Shown here: positions 1-5,122 of the stretch, piece by piece | Layout: each line of letters opens with the position of its first letter | How positions within the stretch are numbered: position 1 is the stretch's first letter | Assembly: GCA_025966335.1 (NCBI GenBank) | Contig: JAICRS010000142.1 | Location: 1-7,740 of the forward strand | Direction: 5' to 3' | DNA length: 7,740 nt | DNA from: Nocardioidaceae bacterium | GTDB lineage: Bacteria > Actinomycetota > Actinomycetes > Propionibacteriales > Nocardioidaceae | The notes under the pieces: generated by a model | The model's input: only the letters and a program-made list of their open reading frames with translations | The model's database searches: none | Told to the model about the DNA's origin: nothing | Position numbers and translations under genes: made by a program

Positions 1-2
1 CG

Positions 3-278
3 CACACGGTCGCGGGGGTGCTCGCGCTGCTGACGTGGGCGGTGTTCCTCATCAACGGCACGGGCGCGCTCGGCTGGGTCGGGCTGCTCCTGTGGTGGGT
101 CACCGTGGTCGCCGGGCTGTTGATCCTGGCGCGCTGGATGCCGGCGCGAGGGCGGCACTCCTCCGGGCCGGTGGCCGACACCTGGGGCGAGGGGCCCGGA
201 CTGTCGATCCTCGCGCACGTCGGTCTCCTGGTCGGTGTCGGCATCTTCACGGTTCTGATGGCGCTGGGCGAGCTGTGA
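3..278 (+). CDS. Small integral membrane protein, 3' end only
   Basis: The frame is open from the left edge of the window, so the gene probably starts upstream. A GTG at 18 is the first possible start inside, but the residues before it (HTVAG) already look like part of a membrane segment. Three hydrophobic stretches are visible: one near the left edge (LALLTWAVFLI), one around GWVGLLLWWVTVVAGLLIL, and one at the C-terminus (ILAHVGLLVGVGIFTVLMAL). A short polar loop with GRHSSGPVADTWGEG lies between the last two. This predicts a small multi-pass protein of the cytoplasmic membrane. I recognise no catalytic motif and assign no function. Its TGA (276-278) overlaps the GTG of the next gene, so the two are probably co-transcribed and translationally coupled. 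Confidence 0.6.
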   Translation, partial: HTVAGVLALLTWAVFLINGTGALGWVGLLLWWVTVVAGLLILARWMPARGRHSSGPVADTWGEGPGLSILAHVGLLVGVGIFTVLMALGEL

Positions 279-1045
279 CCTCTGTCCGCGGCGTCGGCCT
301 GGTCGCCCTGGCGAGCCTCGTGACGGGTGCCGGTCTCGTCGCGGGCTCGGTCCCGGTTGCCGGCGCGGTCGCGGCGGACCGGTCGCCGCAGCGGCCGGCG
401 GTCGTCGAGCACCGGGTGATCGGCCGGACCGTCCAGGACCGGGCGATCCACGCCTGGCGGGTCGGGAACCCCGATTCGCCGCGCAAGGTAGTGGTCCTCG
501 CCGCGATGCACGGCGACGAGCGTGCTCCCCAGCAGATCCTCCGCAGCATCCGCGACGGCCGGCCGGTTACCGGTGCCGACGTGTGGCTGGTCCCGAACGT
601 CAACCCGGACGGCACCGCCACGAACAGCCGCAAGAACGCGCGCGGCGTGGACCTCAACCGGAACTTCCCGCGCGAGTGGGCCGAGCTGGACGGGAACATC
701 GAGTCCGGGCCGGGACCCGCCTCCGAGCCGGAGACCCGAGCGCTGATGAGGTTCCTGCGCACGGTGAACCCGCGGTTCGTGATCAGCTTCCACCAGCCGC
801 TGTACGGCATCGACACGCACGGGTCGAAGAAGCGTTGGTTCGCCCGCCGGCTGGTGCGCCACCTCGATCTGCCGGCACGGGAGTTCGCCTGCGGGAACGC
901 CTGCCACGGAACGCTGACCCAGTGGTTCAACCACGGGTTCGACGGGGTCGCCGTGACCGTCGAGTACGGCGAGCACCCGACCTTCCGGCGGATGGACCGG
1001 CAGGCACCGCGGCAGCTGTTGCGGGCGGTCCGCGCCTCCCGCTGA
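275..1045 (+). CDS. Secreted M14-family zinc carboxypeptidase (murein peptide amidase-like)
   Basis: 256 residues from a GTG start that overlaps the upstream TGA as GTGA. An earlier in-frame start exists at 35, but it would overlap the membrane gene throughout and spoil the signal peptide. Residues 1-34 form a signal peptide: Arg5, a hydrophobic core, and an Ala-Val-Ala cleavage site near 33. The M14 catalytic set is complete: His79 and Glu82 in HGDE, and His173 in SFHQP as zinc ligands; the substrate-binding Asn-Arg in DLNRNFP (126-132); and Glu230 in VTVEYG as general base. Compactness and the DLNRNFP/EPETRAL pattern resemble MpaA-like peptidases, which in E. coli cut the gamma-D-Glu-diaminopimelate bond of muropeptides. 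The exact substrate here is inference. Cys206 and Cys210 could form a disulfide outside the cell. A hairpin element follows at 1072-1114. Confidence 0.85.
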   Translation: MTSVRGVGLVALASLVTGAGLVAGSVPVAGAVAADRSPQRPAVVEHRVIGRTVQDRAIHAWRVGNPDSPRKVVVLAAMHGDERAPQQILRSIRDGRPVTGADVWLVPNVNPDGTATNSRKNARGVDLNRNFPREWAELDGNIESGPGPASEPETRALMRFLRTVNPRFVISFHQPLYGIDTHGSKKRWFARRLVRHLDLPAREFACGNACHGTLTQWFNHGFDGVAVTVEYGEHPTFRRMDRQAPRQLLRAVRASR

Positions 1046-1063
1046 GCAGTAGTCACTTACTGC
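1046..1063. other. Small perfect hairpin right after the peptidase stop
   Basis: GCAGTA (1046-1051) and TACTGC (1058-1063) are perfect inverted repeats around a six-base loop and begin on the base after the TGA. No T-tract follows, so it is not a terminator by itself. It may protect the 3' end of the mRNA or act with the larger hairpin at 1072-1114. Confidence 0.4.
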
Positions 1064-1071
1064 GGGTGCAG

Positions 1072-1114
1072 AAAGGAGTTCTTCCCGGCTCCACGGCCGG
1101 AAAGGCTCTCCTTT
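1072..1114 (+). terminator. Hairpin element R1, likely terminator after the M14 gene
   Basis: The outer arms AAAGGAG (1072-1078) and CTCCTTT (1108-1114) pair perfectly. An inner stem CCGGC/GCCGG (1085-1089 with 1096-1100), flanked by CTT/AAG, closes a six-base loop. The A-run on the left and T-run on the right would let it stop transcription from both sides, although the T-run is only three long. The same design with clear sequence similarity recurs at 2155-2199, so this is one copy of a repeated element. Its position 27 bases past the M14 stop fits a terminator. Confidence 0.55.
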
Positions 1115-1121
1115 GATCCGC

Positions 1122-1182
1122 ATCGGTGGGGCCCACGAGCTCCGCCATCCACAGGTGCGAGCATTCGCACTCGCCCACCGAT
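1122..1182 (+). promoter_or_regulatory. Nested inverted repeats before the DUF559 pseudogene
   Basis: ATCGGTGGG (1122-1130) is the exact reverse complement of CCCACCGAT (1174-1182). Between them GTGCGA (1155-1160) and TCGCAC (1165-1170) form a perfect hairpin with loop GCAT. The left outer arm can also pair locally as GTGGG-G-CCCAC (1127-1137... read around base 1131), so two mutually exclusive folds are possible. It ends 25 bases before the ATG at 1208. It could be an operator or a leader RNA. No function is demonstrated, and no clear -10/-35 pair or Shine-Dalgarno sequence is visible here. Confidence 0.4.
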
Positions 1183-1207
1183 CCAATCTCCGGCACGCTG
1201 TCATGGC

Positions 1208-2227
1208 ATGGACCTCACGGGAGTGGGCCGGACCCTGGCTGAGCAGAGCGGCGTGATCTCCCGGCGCCAGGTGCTCGGTCGCGGCGGCAGCGACACGTTC
1301 ATCGAGACGCGGCTGCGACGACGCGAATGGGCGATCGTGCACCGGGGCATCTACGTCGACCACACCGGTGAACCGCGCTGGCAACAGCGCGCATGGGCAG
1401 CGGTCCTCTTCTACTGGCCGGCCGCGCTGAGCCATGAGTCTTCGCTGGAGGTGCACCGGATCCGCACGAGCGGGGACCCCTAGGCGGTGATCCACGTCGC
1501 GGTGGACTAGAAGCGGCGGGTCCGCGCGATCGAAGGGGTGCGGGTGCACCGGGTGACCAACCTCTCGGCCATGGTCCAACCGAACCGGTCGCCCGCCCGG
1601 GTCAGATTGGAGCACTCTTTGATCGACGTCGCCTCGACGACGGCCCGTGACGAGAAGGCGATCGCGGTCCTGGCCGACGCCTGCCAGTCCGGGCGGACCA
1701 CGCCGGCCCGACTGCTCGAAAATCTCGGGGACCGACCGCGACTCAAACGCAAACGGCTGCTGGTCGAGGTGCTCGAGGACGTGGCTGAAGGTGTCTGCTC
1801 GGTGCTCGAGCACCGCTACCTGACGAGAGTCGAACGACCGCACGGCTTACCGCATGCGAAACGACAACGCCGGGTGCGGCCGGGACGGTCGGCGGCCTAC
1901 CGCGACGTGGAGTACCTGGGACTGGGGTGTGTGGTCGAGCTCGACGGGCGGCTCGGGCACGAGGAGCGGCTCGACCAGTGGAACGACATGGACCGTGACA
2001 TCGACAGCGTCGTGGGTGGGGACATCACCATGCGGCTCGGCTGGCGGCATGTCCTGGATCCCTGCCGCACGGCGATCGCAGTGGGTCGCCTGCTCGCGGC
2101 TCGAGGATGGACCGGGCAGCTAGGTCCGTGCTCGAAGCGCTGCCCGGTGCACGAGAAAGGAGATCTTCCGGCACCACGACCCGGCAGGACTCCTCTCTTC
2201 ACCCGCCCGGACGGGTTGTCGGCCTAG
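1208..2227 (+). pseudogene. DUF559/AbiEi-like protein gene broken by two in-frame TAG codons
   Basis: One reading frame of 340 codons starts at ATG 1208 and ends at TAG 2225-2227, interrupted only by TAG at 1481-1483 and TAG at 1508-1510. The first part (91 residues) matches the AbiEi-type winged-helix N-terminus: it starts near MDLTGVGRTLAEQSGVISRR, followed by LRRREWAIVHRGIYV and SHESSLEVHRI. After the stops the frame continues without shift. It carries a DUF559 (very-short-patch-repair-like, PD-(D/E)XK) domain with CVVELDGRLGHE, then WNDMDRDIDSVVGGD, ITMRLGW and a final RLLAARGWTG. Such proteins are usually about 300 residues and uninterrupted. The last ~25 codons run through hairpin element R2 and may be read-through past an older end. 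A restart near GTG/ATG 1538 could still make the nuclease-like half. No AbiEii toxin partner is adjacent. The TAG stop overlaps the convergent gene's stop in CTAG. Confidence 0.8.
2155..2199. terminator. Hairpin element R2, probable bidirectional terminator
   Basis: AGGAG (2158-2162) pairs with CTCCT (2190-2194). The inner stem CCGG (2168-2171) pairs with CCGG (2181-2184), with a short middle stem between. On the minus strand the element ends in CTCCTTTCTC, 25 bases past the L,D-transpeptidase stop, a natural place for that gene's terminator. It lies inside the 3' end of the DUF559 frame. It aligns with R1 (1072-1114) through GGTGCA, GAAAGGAG, TCTTCC, CCACG, CCGG and CTCCT in the same order. 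Confidence 0.5.
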
Positions 2228-2997
2228 AAGCGGCGGGTGACCCAGCGGCGCGGGCCCATCACGATCTGCGGGCTGAGAGCGGGATCGAGCCGGCGCACGA
2301 TCCAGCGGACGTCACGGATCGACGCGGAGACACAGCCGGCCGTGTAGCGCTGCCGCTTCACGTGCAGGAAGATCCCGCCACCACGCTCGGTGTCCGCGGG
2401 CCGCCGCGCCACCCACTGCTTCCGGGCGCGTGACCAGTGCACGCCGCGGGCGAGGTTGTAGCCGAGGACCACGCTGTAGGAGTACTCGTACCCATAGTCG
2501 ACGAGCCGCTCGAAGTAGTCGGATCGCCACCGCGTCGTACGCGCCTTGTGCGGTTGGTAGATGTTGTACGTCGCCGGGTCACGTGGCTCGTAGGGCCAGA
2601 AGTCGTTGCGGTCCACGTGCCGGTAGTCCATCGCCGTGCCCGGGTCGCGGCGGGTCCCGAACGCGTACGGAATCGTGAACCGGCCCGCCGGAGTTGTGCC
2701 GGTGCTCTGCCGCCGCTGCCGTGCCGGGACCCAGCCGCCCCAGCCCAGGGAGACCCGCACCGGCCCGCGCACCAGGTGCCAGCGGTCCTGCCGCTTGTGC
2801 CACACCCGCAGCCAGGCGCGGGTGTCCGACCAGCGGGGGCTCGTGACCGTGATGAGCTGCTTCACCTGCGGGTGGAGGGAGAGGTACGCCGGCAGCCTGC
2901 GACCGGATGCGTCCGCGACGGCAGACGGACCGACCGTGAGGACGGAGCCGAGCATCACCAGGGTGGTGGCCAGGACGCCGAGCCGTCCGGGGAGCAC
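2224..2997 (-). CDS. Secreted L,D-transpeptidase (YkuD-type catalytic domain)
   Basis: 257 residues from GTG at 2997, six bases past the crotonase stop. AGGG 13 bases upstream is a weak ribosome site. Residues 1-28 are a signal peptide (hydrophobic from 6, cleavage after Ala-Val-Ala at 28), which supports this start over the internal ATG at codon 15. The catalytic signature is near the C-terminus: His212 in FLHV, then TAGCVSAS with nucleophile Cys222, fitting the YkuD pattern of a His about ten residues before a GC-[VI]-S cysteine. The region before it is rich in Trp, Tyr and Arg (GTTPAGRFTIPYAFG, DYRHVDRNDFWPYEP), typical of wall-binding enzymes of this group. YkuD enzymes make 3-3 crosslinks in peptidoglycan or attach proteins to it. 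This family member has not been assigned a substrate here. The stop overlaps the convergent pseudogene's stop. Confidence 0.8.
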   Translation of the reverse strand: MLPGRLGVLATTLVMLGSVLTVGPSAVADASGRRLPAYLSLHPQVKQLITVTSPRWSDTRAWLRVWHKRQDRWHLVRGPVRVSLGWGGWVPARQRRQSTGTTPAGRFTIPYAFGTRRDPGTAMDYRHVDRNDFWPYEPRDPATYNIYQPHKARTTRWRSDYFERLVDYGYEYSYSVVLGYNLARGVHWSRARKQWVARRPADTERGGGIFLHVKRQRYTAGCVSASIRDVRWIVRRLDPALSPQIVMGPRRWVTRRF

Positions 2998-3003
2998 TGA
3001 GAG

Positions 3004-3798
3004 CTACCGTCCCTCGAAGGTGGGCTTCTCCTTCGCGACGAACGAGGCGACTGCCTGCTGGTGGTCCTGGGTGGCGCCGGTCAAGGTCATCATCTCGCCC
3101 TCGAACTCGATCGAGGAGGCGAAGTCGTGTCCCTCGGAGTAGCCGATCGACCGCCGGATCGCACCGAAGGCGACCGTCGGACCGGTGGCCAGCTTCTGCG
3201 CCAGCTCGGACACCTCGCGCTCCAGGTCTGCGGCTGCGACCACCTTGGTGGCCATGCCGAGCTCCTCGGCCTCGGCGGCGGGAACGGTGCGAGGGAAGTA
3301 GAGCAGCTCGAGGGCCTTCGCCCGGCCGACCAGCCGCGGCAGCGTCCAGGAGGAGCCCGTGTCGCAGGAGAGCCCGATGCCGGTGAACGCCAGGTTGAAG
3401 CCGGCGGTGTCGGAGAGGATCCGGAAGTCGCAGGCGAACGCCAGGCTGGCGCCGGCACCGGCGGCCACCCCGTTCACCGCGGCGATCACCGGCTTCTGCA
3501 TGGTGGCGACGGCGGTGACGATCGGGTTGTAGTGCTCGGGCACGGTCCCGAACAGCGCGTCGTCGGAGCCGCTCCGGATCAGCTCGATGTGCTCCTTGAG
3601 GTCCTGGCCGACGCAGAACGCCCGCCCGGTGCCGGTGAGCACCACGCAGCGCACCGCCTGGTCCTCGGCGGCCTTCAGGACGGTGTCCTTGAGCGCCTCC
3701 TTGGTGGCGATGTCGAGGCTGTTCATCGCGTCCGGGCGGTTCAGCGTGATGGTGACGACCCCGTTGGTGAGGGCGTAGGTCACGGGCTGGTCGGTCAT
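3004..3798 (-). CDS. Enoyl-CoA hydratase/isomerase, PaaG-like crotonase
   Basis: 264 residues from ATG 3798, whose first bases overlap the TGA of the PaaX gene (ATGA). GGAG lies five bases before it. An upstream GTG at 3828 is possible but would lie inside paaX. Crotonase features in order: LNRPDAMNSL (19-28), oxyanion-hole segment GRAFCVGQDL (58-67), second oxyanion segment VNGVAAGAGASL (108-119), and IGLSCDTGSSWTLPRLVG (141-158). At the two usual hydratase glutamates one sees Ser118 and Asp146. The Asp in D-[ST]-G is the pattern of PaaG, the ring-epoxide/2,3-enoyl-CoA isomerase of phenylacetate breakdown, rather than of a classical hydratase. An acyl-CoA isomerase or hydratase role in aromatic or fatty-acid catabolism is therefore likely. 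No other phenylacetate gene is in view, so the real substrate is open. The enzyme is soluble and cytoplasmic. Confidence 0.85.
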   Translation of the reverse strand: MTDQPVTYALTNGVVTITLNRPDAMNSLDIATKEALKDTVLKAAEDQAVRCVVLTGTGRAFCVGQDLKEHIELIRSGSDDALFGTVPEHYNPIVTAVATMQKPVIAAVNGVAAGAGASLAFACDFRILSDTAGFNLAFTGIGLSCDTGSSWTLPRLVGRAKALELLYFPRTVPAAEAEELGMATKVVAAADLEREVSELAQKLATGPTVAFGAIRRSIGYSEGHDFASSIEFEGEMMTLTGATQDHQQAVASFVAKEKPTFEGR

Positions 3799-4580
3799 CT
3801 GGTCTCCGGCCTCTCCTGGTTCAGACACTGGTCGACGAATCTCGATGCTGCGGGGAGGAGACGAGCGGCCTCCTCTGCGAAGAACCTAGCGGCGGCGTGC
3901 CCGGGCCAGTCGGCCGGCAGCAGCTCGGGCGGCAGGCCGGGGTCGGTGAACAGGAACTTCCGCCACTCGTGGACGAGGCGGGAGCGTACGGCGAACGCCT
4001 GCTCGTCATCGGCGGGGTCATCGACGAGCTGCTGGCTCTGCTTGTGCCAGGCCTCGTAGGCCGACGCCAGCGCGGCGAGGTCCCATGCCTGCTCGGCCCG
4101 GGCGCGCGGCTCGTCGTCGCGGGCCTCGAACCGGGAGGCGGTGGCCGACTCCGTCCCGAGCAGCGTGTCGACCTCGGCTGAGCGGAACGGGCTGATCCAG
4201 GTGCTGTCGGTCAGCGGTCCGTAGCCGAGGAACGCCAGCCCCGAGCGCAGCCGCTCGCGGACCGACCGGTCCGGCACCGGGTCGAGGACCAGCAGGTCCC
4301 AGGCGCCGTGCCAGGTGCTCTCGCGGGTCCGGTAGATCCGGGACGCGGCGTCGTCGAGCCGCTGCTGCGCCCGTTCGGTCAGTGCGTAGCCGCGGCCCTC
4401 GTCGAGGCGCTCCGGGGTGAGCCAGCCCTGGCGCACCATCCGCGAGATCGCGGTGCGGACGGCGGGGGCGGCGATGTCCAGCGGAGCGAGGATCCGCACC
4501 AGCGCGGCCACCGGTGCCTTGCCTCCGCGAGGGCGCAGGTGGTCCCCGTAGAGGTCGAACAGCGCGGACCGTGCGTGCAT
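3795..4580 (-). CDS. PaaX-family transcriptional regulator
   Basis: 261 residues starting MHARSALFDLYGDHLRPRGG. The frame is open further upstream to 4748, but this ATG (4578-4580) is where PaaX homology begins. No good Shine-Dalgarno sequence precedes it. Domains in order: N-terminal winged helix (about 1-75, with AVRTAISRMVRQGWL as the recognition region), a middle Cas2-like PaaX domain (about 88-155, WHGAWDLLVLD, LGYGPLTDSTWISP), and a C-terminal PaaX domain (about 165-255, with RLVHEWRKFLFTDPGLPPELLPADWPG). In E. coli PaaX represses phenylacetate genes and is released by phenylacetyl-CoA. Here it is coupled to the crotonase gene, so a CoA-thioester effector and autoregulation are reasonable inferences. 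An inverted repeat at 4594-4685 is a candidate operator. Slightly shorter than E. coli PaaX (about 316). Confidence 0.88.
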   Translation of the reverse strand: MHARSALFDLYGDHLRPRGGKAPVAALVRILAPLDIAAPAVRTAISRMVRQGWLTPERLDEGRGYALTERAQQRLDDAASRIYRTRESTWHGAWDLLVLDPVPDRSVRERLRSGLAFLGYGPLTDSTWISPFRSAEVDTLLGTESATASRFEARDDEPRARAEQAWDLAALASAYEAWHKQSQQLVDDPADDEQAFAVRSRLVHEWRKFLFTDPGLPPELLPADWPGHAAARFFAEEAARLLPAASRFVDQCLNQERPETR

Positions 4581-4593
4581 AGGTGGAGTCTGC

Positions 4594-4685
4594 CGCACTT
4601 CGTCCTCAACGTCCCGCTTCGAGGGCGGAACCGTCCACGACATGCGCGCCGGGGAGGTCGTGGTCGGGTTGTTCGACGAAGTGCG
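4594..4685. promoter_or_regulatory. 11-bp inverted repeat in the divergent paaX/DUF3117 control region
   Basis: CGCACTTCGTC (4594-4604) and GACGAAGTGCG (4675-4685) are exact reverse complements, 70 bases apart, in the 207-base space between two divergent genes. One arm lies 14 bases from the paaX start codon and the other directly borders a -10-like GATAAT. This arrangement suits a repressor that binds both arms, possibly PaaX. The arms do not look like the E. coli PaaX operator, so the assignment is inference. The rest of this intergenic stretch holds the DUF3117 leader, including a small CTCCC/GGGAG hairpin (4721-4738). Confidence 0.45.
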
Positions 4686-4686
4686 C

Positions 4687-4692
4687 GATAAT
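4687..4692 (+). promoter_or_regulatory. Candidate -10 box for the DUF3117 gene
   Basis: GATAAT is one base from the TATAAT consensus and stands out in very G/C-rich surroundings. No good -35 hexamer lies 16-18 bases upstream. Start of transcription would be near 4699, leaving a leader of about 89 bases. Confidence 0.35.
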
Positions 4693-4769
4693 AGGACCGC
4701 AACCGGCGCGCCACGGGCGTCTCCCACTCGCGGGGGAGCGGCCACCACACATCACGGCGCACGAAAGTA

Positions 4770-4780
4770 CAAGGAAGAGG
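4770..4780 (+). promoter_or_regulatory. Ribosome binding site of the DUF3117 gene
   Basis: The purine-rich run AAGGAAGAGG ends seven bases before ATG 4788. It is the clearest Shine-Dalgarno signal in this control region and fixes the start of the short gene. Confidence 0.7.
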
Positions 4781-4787
4781 TGTGCGC

Positions 4788-4955
4788 ATGGCGGCGATGA
4801 AGCCGCGGACGGGCGACGGTCCGCTCGAGGTCACAAAGGAGGGGCGCGGCATCGTGATGCGCGTCCCACTCGAGGGCGGTGGCCGACTCGTCGTCGAGCT
4901 CAACGCTGAAGAGGCGGGTGCGCTCGGGAAGGCGCTCAACGAGGTTGTCGGCTGA
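4788..4955 (+). CDS. DUF3117 small conserved actinobacterial protein
   Basis: A 55-residue protein from ATG 4788 to TGA 4953-4955. It begins MAAMKPRTGDGPLEVTKEGR, continues with GIVMRVPLEGGGRLVVEL, and ends with an acidic/Ala-rich helix and VVG. I recognise this as DUF3117, a family that is short, nearly invariant in sequence across Actinobacteria, and without a known function. The predicted form is a small beta sheet (EVTKEGRGIVMRVPL, GRLVVEL) followed by one helix. No signal peptide or membrane segment, so cytoplasmic. It is monocistronic: a strong terminator follows 36 bases on, and the paaX unit diverges upstream. Its own promoter, long leader and good ribosome site suggest it is well expressed. 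Confidence 0.9.
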   Translation: MAAMKPRTGDGPLEVTKEGRGIVMRVPLEGGGRLVVELNAEEAGALGKALNEVVG

Positions 4956-4991
4956 CCCGGCATCCGGGACGGTCGCACCCCAGCTGACCTG

Positions 4992-5031
4992 GAGGACCCC
5001 GGACTCTCCACACGGAGAGTCCGGGGTCTTC
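4992..5031 (+). terminator. Strong intrinsic-type terminator after DUF3117
   Basis: GACCCCGGACTCTCC (4995-5009) pairs perfectly over 15 bases with 5014-5028 around loop ACAC. The stem extends a few pairs more with G-U and A-U pairs. The tail CTTCTGTT is only moderately T-rich, as is usual in high-GC actinobacteria. It separates the DUF3117 unit from pepA. Confidence 0.9.
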
Positions 5032-5033
5032 TG

Positions 5034-5061
5034 TTCGAAACGGCGCCGGGATGGGTAGGGT
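5034..5061 (+). promoter_or_regulatory. Candidate promoter of pepA
   Basis: TAGGGT (5056-5061) fits the actinobacterial TAnnnT -10 pattern and TTCGAA (5034-5039) stands 16 bases upstream as a weak -35. It starts right after the terminator. Transcription would begin near 5068, past the ATG at 5051, which argues for the GTG start at 5123. The leader would hold an inverted repeat, GACGGTT/AACCGTC (5064-5070 and 5083-5089). Confidence 0.4.
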
Positions 5062-5107
5062 TCGACGGTTGCATCTCGCCCGAACCGTCCAGTTCCGTCC
5101 CGAAGGC

Positions 5108-5113
5108 AGGGGG
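5108..5113 (+). promoter_or_regulatory. Ribosome binding site deciding the pepA start
   Basis: AGGGGG ends nine bases before GTG 5123. Nothing comparable precedes the in-frame ATG at 5051. Confidence 0.6.
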
Positions 5114-5122
5114 AAACAGCCC

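Noticed and set aside
35..274. N-terminal extension of the M14 peptidase to a start at 35
   Set aside because: It would overlap the membrane protein gene completely, is Arg/Gly-rich, and would bury a good signal peptide that begins at the GTG at 275.
1208..2227. Active AbiE-type toxin-antitoxin or abortive infection system
   Set aside because: There is no AbiEii nucleotidyltransferase partner next to it, and the gene is interrupted by two stops. The AbiEi-like part is only a winged-helix domain shared with many DUF559 proteins.
1046..2227. Insertion sequence or transposon carrying the DUF559 gene
   Set aside because: No transposase and no target-site duplication can be seen. The flanking hairpins are in the same orientation and look more like terminators.
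3061..4059. A 332-codon plus-strand frame opposite the crotonase and paaX
   Set aside because: It is the mirror of two well-supported minus-strand genes, with a Gly/Arg/Val-rich composition and no motif.
4581..4748. N-terminal extension of PaaX to 4748
   Set aside because: The added 56 residues look like translated intergenic DNA, and PaaX proteins typically begin at the MHARSALFDLYGDH segment.
5051..5122. pepA starting at ATG 5051
   Set aside because: It lacks a ribosome site, lies in the probable promoter, and adds an Arg-rich segment. GTG 5123 has AGGGGG upstream.
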